Below are positions 10,742-21,690 of a DNA stretch of 64,000 nucleotides, one piece after another. The translations under genes and the position numbers were made by a program. The notes beneath the pieces were generated by a model that saw only the letters and a list, made by a program, of their open reading frames with translations, made no database searches and was not told the DNA's origin. Origin of the DNA: Dactylonectria macrodidyma (lineage: Eukaryota; Ascomycota; Sordariomycetes; Hypocreales; Nectriaceae); the NCBI GenBank assembly GCA_020744425.1, contig JAGMUV010000006.1, positions 620,001 through 684,000 of the forward strand, given 5' to 3'. The stretch's first letter is position 1, and every line of letters starts with the position of its first letter.

Positions 10742-11614
10742 TCAAGCGGCTTCCCAGTCCATCGGCTCGACCATCCACTCCCACTCATCGTCCATCTCGC
10801 CACCAGTCCGCACCTCGACAGTCCCATTGCTGGCACCGCTCGCCCCTTGCAGCTGCATTTGTTCCGCCTCCATCTGCAGCGCCTGCTCGGCGTGCCGACT
10901 AGCCACAGCGTATGCCTCCTCCAGCCCACCCAGAACCGTGGACACGATCCACGTCAGGTCGTACATCTGAAGCGGCGGCGTCTCGCGCCCCTCGGCGGCG
11001 TCCTTCCACCGGTTCCGCAGCTCCTTGGCCTTCCACAGCGCTTGGTTGACCGGCCCGATGCCCAGGGCGGCGTACACGGGGCATTCCTCATCCTCGAGGG
11101 CCTTGAGGACGTTGTGGTGGTACGCGTGTCCGTAGTTCGTGACTGGCGACGGTCCCTTGAACGATCGCGCGTCCCGCGTGATGGACACGCCAAAGATGAG
11201 CAGCAGCAGCACGATGGCCTGCTCGATCCAGACGTAGAACTCGTGAAAGTCGACCTTGAAGTTCCGCTCCGCGTCGGCCCGGGTGAAACCGTACTCCTGC
11301 GGGCTGAGAGCGCGTTGGTACGAGTTTTGCAGGTCCGAGAACTTCCACCGCAGGCGCTGGCAAGCCTGCTCGAAGCGGTGAAAGGCCTGAGACGGGGTGA
11401 GGCGGTTTCCGGACGGCGCCGGCGCGGAGGCGGAGGTGGAGGCCCCGGTAGGTAGAGTGGAGGCCGAGGCCGAGGCTGGGGATGACGAAGACGCCGGACC
11501 GGAGGGGACGCTTGGCAGCGACACCGTTGAAGGAGATGCGGGCCAAGGTCGCGGTATGTGAGATCTCCCGTTGGCCCAGATGGAGTTTGACAGGCCTGCT
11601 GATGCCTTGGTCAT
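10742..11614 (-). CDS. Conserved-looking fungal protein of unknown function
   Basis: Single-exon frame. I choose the ATG at 11614 (MTKASAGLSNSIWANGR, 290 residues); the frame stays open up to an ATG at 11905, but the extra 97 residues look like untranslated sequence. Residues about 35-80 are a Ser/Ala/Pro-rich linker. The central part (AFHRFEQACQRLRWKFSDLQ ... FKVDFHEFYVWIEQAIVLLLLIFG) looks like a helical bundle with one short hydrophobic segment that may be buried rather than membrane-spanning. It continues with an H-H-rich turn (HAYHHNVLKALEDEECPVY) and a C-terminal helix rich in Glu/Gln. The tail is acidic (DDEWEWMVEPMDWEAA). I do not recognise a named family. Codon use is strongly G/C-ending, as in the neighbouring housekeeping genes. 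Confidence 0.75.
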   Translation of the reverse strand: MTKASAGLSNSIWANGRSHIPRPWPASPSTVSLPSVPSGPASSSSPASASASTLPTGASTSASAPAPSGNRLTPSQAFHRFEQACQRLRWKFSDLQNSYQRALSPQEYGFTRADAERNFKVDFHEFYVWIEQAIVLLLLIFGVSITRDARSFKGPSPVTNYGHAYHHNVLKALEDEECPVYAALGIGPVNQALWKAKELRNRWKDAAEGRETPPLQMYDLTWIVSTVLGGLEEAYAVASRHAEQALQMEAEQMQLQGASGASNGTVEVRTGGEMDDEWEWMVEPMDWEAA

Positions 11615-12849
11615 GTCGAAACCGCGCGAGAGTGAAGCGGTACGGGGAGGCTCAAGAGCTAGCAGGCTACCAAGCTGGTGATGGTGTGTCGAATGAACCC
11701 TCTCTGGACAAGGGAACCAGCCCTCGACGAGAAAAATACAGATAATACCATAAAACCCTGCAAAATCCAACGCAAGGTAATGCTGCCTCCAATGGGTGAC
11801 CCAGGGCGATGAGATTGGTAAAGCGGGCAGTGTTGTGAATGATGCCAAGTTGGAGAACCCGTTGGTCGCAACAAACCAACAATCATTCATCAATGCATCA
11901 ACCAAAGAAACAGTGGGCCCTCTTCAGCGTTCGTCCACCAGGAAGCTCCGCTATTGGCTCGCCAGCAAACGAGCTGCAGCGCTTAACATAACCCTCCAGG
12001 CTTTTGCGACCATGGGCGTCAAGCACTACGATTGGCGTCCAGGCGCTGAACAATCACACCTCATCAGCTCACTCTCATCACTATAAAGTCTAGTGAGTAG
12101 CGATAGTGCCCCTAAATGGGAAAAATTCATGGTCTATGGCCCTTGTATGCATTGCACTGCGCCCCATGCTAGTTAGGTATAGAGTGACGCAAGCTGTTGG
12201 AGGCGATCGCATGTCACGATTTACGGTGGGAAAGGTCCAGAGCCTGCGAATACAACAACCACAAACCGAACAGGCCAAACAACGCATCCAAACGGGAACC
12301 AAACACGGCGCCATGAGTTCTTGAGGCGACACTTGTAATCAGATATTTTCAGCATCGACCCAATACCAAATAAGTAGACCTTCTCAGTTCATGTGCCTCC
12401 CTTCTTCACGGATCCTCTCTCGGCTGAAGAAGTCCAGGGTAGCTCGCACATCGCAACCAAGTTACACACACCAACGTCAATGCATCTCATTTCATCTCAT
12501 CGAAACGAATTGGTAGCCATTTCCATATCGATATACAAAACTCCATAGCAAATGTAACAACCTGGGGGTTTCCCGGCCCAATTCAACCCAGCCATCCCTG
12601 GTCCTGTCCCGGAACCAAACCAACACGCACGCTCGCCTGCAAAAGGAACGAGCCCCTCAACTCACGGCAACAAAAGCCACATACACCAACTCCTGCCACA
12701 GAAAACATGCCTCATGCTGCCTCAGACCCCGTTTGGCCTGGGTAGGTATCCGATTTTCCATCCGTTGAACCGGTCGCAAATCCGACCTGACGTTGCAGCG
12801 TCTCGCGCTGTCAAAACTCCATCGCCTCACCAACGCCGAGCTGATGGCC
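11615..12849. other. Intergenic region between the unknown gene and kinesin 3' end
   Basis: It contains the promoter of the 290-residue protein gene (transcribed leftward) and the 3' flank of the kinesin gene. Small open frames (12090-12332 minus, 12657-12935 minus) show no motifs. I see nothing else. Confidence 0.5.
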
Positions 12850-15800
12850 CTAAGAGTCGCCCTTGATCTTCTTCGTAGCTTTTGCTGTACCAATGTGTGT
12901 GTTGTGTACCTATTATGCATGTTAGCATCATTCACAACCTAGAGTTCAATCAATCGACGTACCTTGGTCGCAAACCGAAGACTCGTCAATGTCTCCTTCA
13001 GGTGCGTCTCCAACGGCGACACCATGACAAACATTAGAGTCTTGCTGTTGCCTCCCAGAGAATACTGCAAGAGGTGGGTAAGCTTGGAATTTCGATAGGG
13101 AACATGGCCTGATCCCCGACCCAGAGCCTCAATCACATCGCCGAGGCAGCTCAGACTCTTGTTGATGTTTTGAGTCTCCTTCATCCGTTCACCCTCGGCC
13201 TGAGAGTGCTTGAGGCGCTCCGATCCTGCAAGATCGACCAGGTTGAGAGTGCCTTCGCATCGCTCGCCAGTCGCAGAGTTCTCGCCCACGAGCTTAAGGA
13301 TAAAGACGCTGTGAGATCGCGACGACCGCTCGTTGGCCTTGGTGGCCGCCACTGATCGGTTGTTTTGCGCCTCCTCAAGCATCGTCTCTACTCTGGACGG
13401 ACTGTCGAGTCGGACTGATTTGCAGTTAAGGATGATGGTCTGCTTGCGTGCCTCGTCGTGGCGAATTTCGAGCTTCTTGGATCGACCTTCTGGTGTGCGG
13501 TCATTCGGCGTTAGGAGATCATTCAGATCCTCATTGTACACTTCGACAAAGGATCCTTCCATGGTGTACTCCCAAGACTTTTCCCTGAGCTTGGTAATGG
13601 TGTCGTAAATCATGTGGGTAGCCCGAGGAATCATTCCGTCTTGCGACGACATGGTGTGAGTCTTTCCAGATCCCGTTTGGCCGTAGCAGAAAATGCACAC
13701 ATTGTAACCGTCGAGGGCGCTTTGTACTAGCTGCGAAATCTCGCCGAAGATTTCTTCGTTCTGGGTTCCTGGGGTAAACACGCGGTCAAACTCAAAGGGA
13801 TAGTTCTTTCGAGTCACGTTGCCCAAGCTGCTCCTCTCCTCTGGCCCGGCGAGAACAATCTCGGAAGACGTCTTTTCATCAGGGAATGCCATGTTGGCTT
13901 CTTCGCCTTCGCCGTTGCCCAGTGCAGGTCGCACTCGGCACATGACTCGGATGTTGCCCTTAAGCTCTTGGTACTTGTTGAAGAGGACTCGTCGTTCCGT
14001 CTCCTCCTTGATGAGCTTCTCTTGGGCGAGTTCTGCTTGCCGGATGGCTTCTTGTAGCCTGGATTCCATGTTTGCAAAGGAATCCGACTGTGCCTTATTG
14101 TCAGATTCTAGGAATTCGACATGTGATCGCAGAGAGTTGATCTTGGCTTCTAGCGTGGTGTTGGCGGCAGAGAGCTCGGCAATGTTGGTTTGCAGACTGC
14201 CTTTGAGTGCCCGCTCCCTTTCTAGGTCTCCTTGGGTGCCCTCTAGGTGTGATTTGATCTCTTGGAGCTCTCGGTCCTTTCGTTGCATGGCCACACCCAT
14301 ATCTTGGTGCTCGTTGCCCATTCGGGTTCTCAACTCCTGAATCTCTCGGTCCTTCTTTTGTCGTTCGTCTTCCATCTGTTGGTGGTACTGACGAGCGAGG
14401 CCTTCAACCCGCTGTTCGTGCTCTCTGGTTTCCTGCTCCTTTAGCCGCTCCAGTTCTCGGCTTAAGCTTTCAACGGTTGATCGGTGTTGTCGAGACAAGT
14501 CGTCCAGCGCTTCTCGGTGTTTCCGTTCCAGGTCATCCATTGTTCGAGTATTCTCCCATCTTTGCTTCTCTACTTCGTGTCTCATTTGTCGTCCTTCTTC
14601 TCTTGCCGTGTCAAGGTCATCCTTAAGTGATTCGTTTCGCATCTCAAGCTTTTCCCTGTCGTGTTCCAACTCTTTGACTGTAAAAAGTCAGTCACCGTTC
14701 CATTCCGAATGGCATCATCCGGGACTTACCTCGTGTTCTGGCAAGTTCAAGAGCGTCATCGTGACCTTTCTTTTCAACAAGTGTTGTGTTGACCATGTCC
14801 CTCAATTCCTTGAACTGCGACTCCATGTCGCCGACGCGTCCGTCTACATCCCAGGCTGCATACGAAGTCAGGTTAGAATCTTTGTTCAAAAATAGCTTGC
14901 ACGGGGAGGGGGATCTAAATGGAGGCTTGTAGTTTTTGATAGGGGATAGTGACAGAGACTCCTCAAACTGGTCAAATTTGCGTCGCAGCTCATGGTTCGG
15001 TGTTTTTGGAGGGACCGCCTAGGTCTCTTCAACCTCGACCGTGGGTGCAGCGGAAGGTTCGCCGTTTGACTTGTCTCTGCCAGGGCGTACAACAGTAATA
15101 TTGGACAGCTGAGAAGCCACCGAAGAACGTGAACTTTGGCGTGTGTGTAAGTGGGATATCGCTTGATTCCCATTTGGCAAGGGACCGCCCTCCTCGAGGC
15201 TCAGCTGGTTGAATCTCGTGGTCAGAGAACTATCTCTTTTGGACGACAATCTTGAAGTTGATTGAACTGCTCTGACTTTGGGGAGAGGAGCGATGACTCT
15301 GGCGGAAACTGGTTTGAAAGTCGTACCATTACCACCGGCTGGTGCTTCATATCGGTCATCGTCGCGGTCACGATGGCCGTGTGCCGTCCGAGGCCGTGGC
15401 GCCTGGCTTTTTGACCTAACATGGGTCGGTCGGCCATTCAGTCTTGAGGTCTGGGGTCGATCGGCGGGAAGTTGTCGGCCAGGGCCAACGCTTTTAGCGA
15501 AGCTGCTCGTCGACGATGCTGTGGAGGCATTTGATAGCTGGCGTGATTGAAACGATGTGGGTTGTTTGAGCTACAAGAATTAAAAGTCAGTGGCAGTTCA
15601 GATCTCGGTCGTGAAATCAGTACAAGCAATGGCCCATCAAAATCGTTTAGCCTGCCTGGCATGGTCGCGTTCCGATGTGGTTCTCGATGCGGGACTCTGT
15701 TGCCAAAGAGCAGCCGAAAACGACTGTCGTCCTCGCGCTTCTGGAAGCCAAAGCGAAAGTCGTGCAGCCTCCCAAAGAGTAGCCTGACATCTCCATATGG

Positions 15801-16630
15801 ATTTGTCTTGAGTAAAGCGGAGGCGGAACTCATTCGTCGAAGTCGAGACCCCGATGGTGATGGGGTCTGTTGCGTGTTGATGCCGAATGATCCCATGGCG
15901 TGATCCTCAACCACCTGCGGACAACCAACGTAGAGAGTTGGCCTTTTTTAAACATGAAAATGAAATGGACAGGAAAGGTCCAAATTATTTCTAGTTGAGA
16001 AAAGTGATCGAAGAAGGGGAGTCGACAGATGCAGGCGGCTAGGTTGTTGCCACAGGGCTGAAACTGGCACCACGGCGAGAATGGGCTGATGCTGGCTGGC
16101 GCCATGGCATCATTACACATAGGAGAGCGTTCGACAACTTACACCAGAAATGCCTGTCAGAGACTGGCCCTTGACCATTGATCGAGCCGCCGGAGCAGCT
16201 GGCACAAGAGACGGTTTCGTTGGATATTCGAGCGCACGGTCGGAGAGCGGTTTGCGCTTGGCTTCGGACTGGGCGGCTGTTGATGCGACTGGCGGTCAGT
16301 ACGAGTGGATTATTATCGACACAACGCGCAAGAAAGAGGCGAGGAAAGAGACAAGAAAAGAATACGTACCAGGCTGGGGAATTTCGCGCTTGATGCCCTT
16401 GTACGACATGGGCGCGGGGACAGAAGACTGTATTCGGGCGTTATGTTGCGATTCACTCCATTCCGTGAGCCCTCCCCCTATCTGCGTCGACGGTGCGGGC
16501 AGTCGACTGATCTTGGAGGCTCGGAAGGACTAGATCAACAAAGAAAAGTCAGACAGTGAATCCTCAGATACGGCGCCCCTCCTTGGACGACGAGGGGGCA
16601 ACCACTCACCGGGTTCTCTGCGGTGTCCAT
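12850..16630 (-). CDS. klpA: Kinesin-14 (C-terminal motor, KlpA/Kar3 type)
   Basis: Eight exons on the minus strand: 16630-16610, 16529-16370, 16288-16143, 15914-15789, 15570-15091, 15018-14730, 14677-12963 and 12909-12850; 998 residues. The N-terminal ~340 residues are Ser/Arg/Pro-rich (microtubule-binding tail), followed by a long coiled coil (about 410-645). The C-terminal motor starts at GNIRVMCRVRP (about 648), with P-loop GQTGSGKT (about 742), switch I NERSSRSH and switch II DLAGSE, and ends RFATKVHNTHIGTAKATKK, the normal kinesin-14 end. The class moves toward microtubule minus ends and acts in spindle assembly and nuclear movement. The protein is longer than the ~770-residue Aspergillus KlpA, mostly in the tail. 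The intron 15090-15019 is odd: 72 nt, in frame, open except for the TAG at its 3' end. The start gives a 7-residue first exon. Confidence 0.9.
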
Positions 16631-17359
16631 GTTGAAGAGGGTGCGGATGCGCGCGCGCAGCAAGAAGACGGGGACAAGGACGATGGGAAGAATGAGGAGC
16701 AGCGCTCCGCCTCGACGACGACTTGTGGTGGGTGAATGCGTGTTGAAGGTCGGAGAGGCATGCGCGAACGTCGATCTGACACGATAATTACGGCCCGGCG
16801 ACTATTATTCTGGGCGGCGGGTTGGTTGGATGCGGAGCCTGGCTAGCCTGCGGGCACGTTTGTAGCTGAGATTGGCGATGCCGGCGTTTGTTTATCGCGG
16901 CGATATCTGTTGCCGGGGCAATACCCATAAGACAGGTGGTTGTGGCTGTGGCTGTGGCGAGTGACGCTGGTGCCCGCTGTGGTTGTGGATGGTGGTGGTG
17001 CTGACTCAGGCCTCGTCCTGTCGCATGACTCGCCGCCAAAAATGTCAACCTCAACGTGGGGCCGCTTGTTGGTCTGTCTGGCCTCGCTTCTAGCTTCCAC
17101 ACATTCACATGTCATCGACGACATCTGAGTCCATGGCATGACGGGCCTGCGTCACGCAAACCGATTCCAACGTCGCCATTTGTCTCTCCCGCATCAGCTG
17201 AAACCGTCGCTGCATGCGCGCGTCTCCGATTGCCCCGGGGCTTCCGTTGCACATTCCCATGTGTCGATAGCTAAAAGCTGTCCGTAGCTGTCCGCCACCT
17301 TTTGCACTCGAGTGTCGCAGCTCCCAACTTCCCATTCTTTGCGCCTGCTACTCTCCACC
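16631..17359. promoter_or_regulatory. Divergent promoter between kinesin-14 and acyltransferase-like gene
   Basis: 729 bases separate two start codons on opposite strands, so both promoters must lie here or overlap upstream exons. The stretch is GC-rich with pyrimidine-rich patches near the rightward start. I recognise no specific transcription-factor site. Small open frames on both strands overlap and look like noise. Confidence 0.5.
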
Positions 17360-18393
17360 ATGGAAAAATACAGCCAATTTCGCGATCGAGGTATGGTATG
17401 GTCCCTTCAATTCCGCATACAATGCGCTGACCTTGTCCTCGCTCTACAGCCACGGGCATTGCGCCCTTCCTTCCCGTCGCAACCCCCCTCTCCGTCTTCT
17501 CGACCCTCACCCACGGCTTCATCTTCCTCTTCCGCCTGCCATTCTTCCTCACCTATGCTCTGGGATACTTTCTATTCTTCCACTTCCTCCCCCTGCCCGT
17601 CATCTTCAGAAAGGTGGCCCTCTGGGGCATGATGGCGATTCCAGGTATATGGTGGGTCGACCTCCAGCTCGACGGTGTCAAGCGCGGCACTCTGGCCGAC
17701 CAGCCTCGTGAGCGATTCCCCCACCCGGGCTCCATCATTGCTGTCAACTTTACGAGTCCCATCGATGCCGTCTACCTGGCCGCCATCTTCGACCCCATCT
17801 TTACCATTTCATACCCCGACACCCGCCAGGTCCAGCGCATTGGCCTATTGAGTGCTGTCATGATGGCTCTGTCCCCAGTACGCACCGCTCCCCCACGCAA
17901 CGCCAAGCTCGTCGAGGTTAGCGACTTGCTCGCCGAGAATCCGAACCGTGTCATTGCCGTCTTCCCCGAATGCGGCACTACCAATGGCAAAGCTATTCTG
18001 CCATTCAGCCCCAGCGTTTTGCAATGCCCTCCTGACATCCACATCTTTCCGGTTAGCATCCGGTACACACCTCCCGATGTTACCACTCCCGTCCCTGGCA
18101 GGTGGCTCACCTTCTTTTGGAATCTTCTCTCCCGACCGACGATTTGTATCCGCGTTCGCGTGGCAGAAGGCCAGATGAACACATCTACCGCCCGAACCAA
18201 CGGTATCTCGAAAAGCAGCGAGGCCGAGCTGAGATACCGAAACGACCTTGGCGTCACCGTCTCAAAAGACGAGCAGAGGGTCCTCGATCGCATAGGTGAG
18301 GCCCTTGCCAGGCTTGGCCGGGTCAAGCGGGTCGGGCTCACGATGAAAGATAAGGCTGCCTTTGTGGATGCCCTCCGTGGAAAGAAGGCCTGA
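17360..18393 (+). CDS. PlsC-type acyltransferase-like membrane protein (Vps66/Loa1-like)
   Basis: Two exons, 17360-17390 and 17450-18393, joined in phase (324 residues; N-terminus MEKYSQFRDRA then TGIAPFLPV). A long hydrophobic stretch (about 25-65: FSTLTHGFIFLFRLPFFLTY...LPVIF) anchors it in a membrane, probably ER or lipid droplet. The acyltransferase boxes follow: NFTSPIDAVYLA where NHX4D is expected, and FPECGTTNGKAIL where FPEGT is expected, then IRYTPP. The family transfers acyl chains to lysophosphatidic acid or related lipids; the layout resembles yeast Vps66/Loa1. The histidine of the first box is Phe here (codon TTT), so activity is uncertain. The C-terminus (RVKRVGLTMKDKAAFVDALRGKK) is soluble. 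The intron has a ctgac branch site and cag acceptor. Confidence 0.82.
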
Positions 18394-18795
18394 TTACTCT
18401 AACGTCAGGCGGTTTGGTGACGGACAACTGATTCATGTGTACTTTGTGACGGCCGATTTAGATTGTGCTCCAGGTGACCGGGTCGCTCGTTCCTCCTGGG
18501 CTGGATTGGGATTGCATTGCGAGGAGCTATTTGAGACGACTTTATGTACCAACCCCGGGATAGCCATGACCGCTCATGAGACTCTTTCGTTAATAGCCTT
18601 GAAACTTGATCATTGTTGTTTGCCCAATGTGCTGGTGTTGGTGTCCACGCCGTTAGGTCAATGGCCTTCAAAATCACAATCACGGTGTAAGCGACATGTC
18701 TTTGGATGCTTAAAAAATGTATTCAAAATCGCCTTTTCCGAACCCACGTTAAATACCAGGAATAGTTACAGAGCCAAGGAAATGAGCCATTCGCC
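18394..18795. other. Convergent 3' flanks
   Basis: About 400 bases between the stop codons of the acyltransferase-like gene (plus) and dihydroxy-acid dehydratase (minus). AT content rises toward the right. I see only presumed 3' untranslated sequence. Confidence 0.5.
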
Positions 18796-20690
18796 CTATA
18801 GAGCACCGTCGGTGACACAACCTTGACTGGCGTTGCTCACAAGGGTAGCGTACTTGCTCAGGGTACCCTTGGTGTAGCGAGGGGGAGGGGGAGTCCAGGC
18901 TTCTCGTCGACGAGTCATTTCTGCCTCGGTAATCTCGAGATCGATGATGGCCTTCTCGGCGTCAATGGTGATGGTGTCGCCGTCCTCGACGAGGGCAATG
19001 GGGCCACCCTCCATGGCCTCGGGGACAACGTGTCCGATGATGAAGCCGTGAGAGCCACCAGAGAATCGGCCGTCGGTAAGAAGGGCAACGTCCTTGCCGA
19101 GACCAGCACCCATGATGGCGGACGAGGGCTTCAGCATCTCGGGCATGCCAGGGCCGCCCTTGGGGCCGTCGTATCGGATGATGACGACAGTCTTTTCGCC
19201 CTTCTTAATCTCGCCGGCCTCGAGGCTGGCGATGAAGTCGTTCTCGGCGTTGAAGACGCGAGCCTTGCCCTGGAAGCGCAGGCCCTCCTTGCCGGTAATC
19301 TTGCCGACGCAGCCGCCGGGAGCCAGAGATCCGCGCATGATTTGGATGTGTCCGGTGGGCTTGATGGGGTTGCTCAGGGGCCGGATGATGGTCTGGTCCT
19401 CAGGGAAGCCCTTTACGTTCTCGACATTCTCCTTCATGGTCTTGCCGGTGACGGTGATGCCGGAGCCATCGATGATGCCCTCCTTGAGGAGGAACTTGAG
19501 GATGGCCGGAGTACCGCCAATCTTGTGCACGTCGGCCATGACCCACTTGCCTGAGGGCTTCAGGTCAGCCAGGAAAGGGGTGCGGTCGGAGACTCTCTGG
19601 AAGTCATCGATATCGAGCTTGATGCCGACAGAGTGGGCAATGGCGATAAGGTGAAGAACGGCGTTGGTGCTGCCACCGAGAATGGTGGTGACAATCATGG
19701 CATTCTCAAAGGCCTGACGAGTCATGATATCGCGTGGGCGGATGTCCTCCTTGAGAATGTTTCTGATGGCGGCACCAACATTCTGGCACTCGGCGAGCTT
19801 GGCGGCATCCTCTGCAGGGCTGCTGCTGCTGCCGGGGAGAGTGAGACCCAGCGTCTCAATGGCAGTGGCCATGGTGTTGGCGGTGTACATGCCACCGCAA
19901 GCACCGCTGCCAGGGCAAGCATTTCGGATAATGTCGAAGCGCTGCTCCTCGGTAATCTCACCAGTAATATACTGGCCATATGCCTGGAAAGCTGAGACAA
20001 TGTCGAGAGAGTCACCGCTCTTGGAGCAGCCGGGCTTGATGGTGCCGCCATAGACCATGATGCTGGGTCGGTTCACACGGCCCATGGCAATGGCAACACC
20101 GGGCATGTTCTTGTCGCAACCGGGCAAGCTAATGTTGCCGTCGTACCATTGGCCATTCATGACGGTCTCGATACTGTCCGCGATAATCTCTCTGCTCTGG
20201 AGGGAGTATCGCATACCAGTAGTTCCCATGGAGATACCGTCACTAACGCCAATGGTGTTGAAGCGGTAGGGGATAAGACCGGCCTTAGCAACAGACTCCT
20301 TGACGACCTTGGAGAGGTCCATCAGGTGCATGTTGCAAGGGTTGCCCTCGTACCAAACAGAGGAGATGCCGACCTGAGCCTTGTTCATGTCGCTCTCGCT
20401 CAAGCCGGTGGCGTACAGCATAGCCTGGGAGGCGCCCTGGGACTTGGGCTGAGTGATGTTGGCCGAGATCTTGTTGAGCTGGTCATCTGCGGCGCGAACG
20501 GCAGAGGTAGAGAGAAGGCGACTGGAAAGCAAGAGGTCAGTATGGGTCATGGTAATAATCACATGCGTGTTGTTCAGATAGCCTGGATGATGGAAAAAGC
20601 AACATACCCATGACTCCTTACGGGAGAGAGCTTGGAGGCGCTGAGAGCCCCGAGGGTCCTTGACCGCATCTGAAGCGTCCTGGAGAGCAT
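18796..20690 (-). CDS. ilv3: Dihydroxy-acid dehydratase, mitochondrial
   Basis: Exons 20690-20608 and 20521-18796 join in phase through ATGG|gtatgt (602 residues). The N-terminus ([20 protein letters not shown]...) is basic, Ser/Leu-rich and lacks acids: a mitochondrial presequence. The body carries the iron-sulfur ligands of the IlvD/Edd family: [13 protein letters not shown] and [18 protein letters not shown]. Also seen are [41 protein letters not shown] and [15 protein letters not shown]. It converts dihydroxy-isovalerate and dihydroxy-methylvalerate to the keto acids in valine and isoleucine synthesis. An in-frame ATG 24 codons upstream (20762) would lengthen the presequence; I prefer 20690 because the sequence then starts directly with the transit peptide. 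A second donor (gtaagg, 18 codons... upstream of the used site) would leave the wrong phase. Confidence 0.95.
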
Positions 20691-21690
20691 GGTGACGGTG
20701 TGGCGGCAACGGAGGGGACGTTGTTGGAGCAAGGGATCGAGGGAGGAGAGACGCGAAGCCAACTCAAGTCAATTGAGGTCCTTGGAGGGGAGAAAAAATT
20801 GGAAAAACAGTCGCCTCGTAACCAGTGCCCGGTGGTCGACTTGGAGACGGTGCTAGACCCGTCGGATGACTCTTTCGCAGAGGGTCGAAGTTGTTAAAAA
20901 TGTTTGGTGGTGGCCTCGAGCGATGTCGGCTAGGCTCGAAATTTGTTCCCTGTGATCTTCCCTGTGACCTGTGGTGCTACCCCCTCCAACTCCCCGCTGA
21001 AGAGCTCCCCGCATGACAATTGGACGCCTGTGATTGGCCGATTGCTTCGGACACAGAGTGCAGAAGCCACCGAACGCAGCCCGGGAATAAGCAGCGGTCA
21101 TGCTAGATGCGAGAGCTGTAACCCACTGGGGTTGTGTATTGCCGATTCTCTATGCGGCAAGTTGGCGTTTTACGGTATTTCATAATCCCATTTTGAAGAA
21201 GTTATGTGAAGCAGATGGGATGACCAGCATGGGGATGTTTGGATTATGCTCAGCGGTGTACGCGCCGTGAGAATGCTATATACTGTCGCAGCGTACCTAA
21301 ACTGGCTTCGGCGGACTCAACCTTAATGCAACAAGCTTCTTGCGGCTCCTCGAATGAAGTCGCATTACGCAGAGGTTGGCTGTGTTACTGATCTTGTATG
21401 AATGAACTGATCTTGCAAAATAACCGCCAGAGCTGAGGGTTTGGCTTTCGTCGAGGTCCATGCTCTGCCCCTCGCCATAGCTCAAGGTAAATCTGATTCC
21501 ACGCCAGAACCATAATGTCTTTGTCTATAACCGCATCTATATAGAGCTCAATCATCTCAATCATTATTTTCCTTCCAGTGTGAGACCCGGATCCATCATC
21601 AAGATGTCATAAATCGTCATCGGTGTCAGGCTGTTGGTAACCGAAATCCTTCTAAAAACCCGCCCCGTCCCGTCCCGCTTGGTGGTCCCA
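20691..21690. other. Intergenic: ilv3 promoter and thioesterase 3' flank
   Basis: One kilobase with the ilv3 promoter at its left and the thioesterase gene's 3' flank at its right. Apart from the TGACTC noted separately I see no gene or repeat; short frames (20853-21101 minus, 21297-21485 minus) have no motifs. Confidence 0.5.
20867..20872 (+). promoter_or_regulatory. Possible CpcA/Gcn4-type element (TGACTC)
   Basis: TGACTC lies about 180 bases upstream of the dihydroxy-acid dehydratase start. This is the core bound by Gcn4/CpcA regulators of amino-acid synthesis genes in fungi. Presence in front of a branched-chain amino-acid gene makes it plausible; a six-base match alone is weak evidence. 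Confidence 0.3.

Noticed and set aside
14856..14902. Apparent 47-nt intron in the kinesin gene (gtgcaag ... tatgcag)
   Set aside because: Removing it shifts the frame; the sequence reads through openly as conserved coding sequence (LTSYAAWDVDGRV).
18823..19554. 243-codon plus-strand ORF opposite dihydroxy-acid dehydratase
   Set aside because: Antisense shadow of a clearly conserved enzyme on the minus strand; composition follows from the GC-rich codons of that gene.
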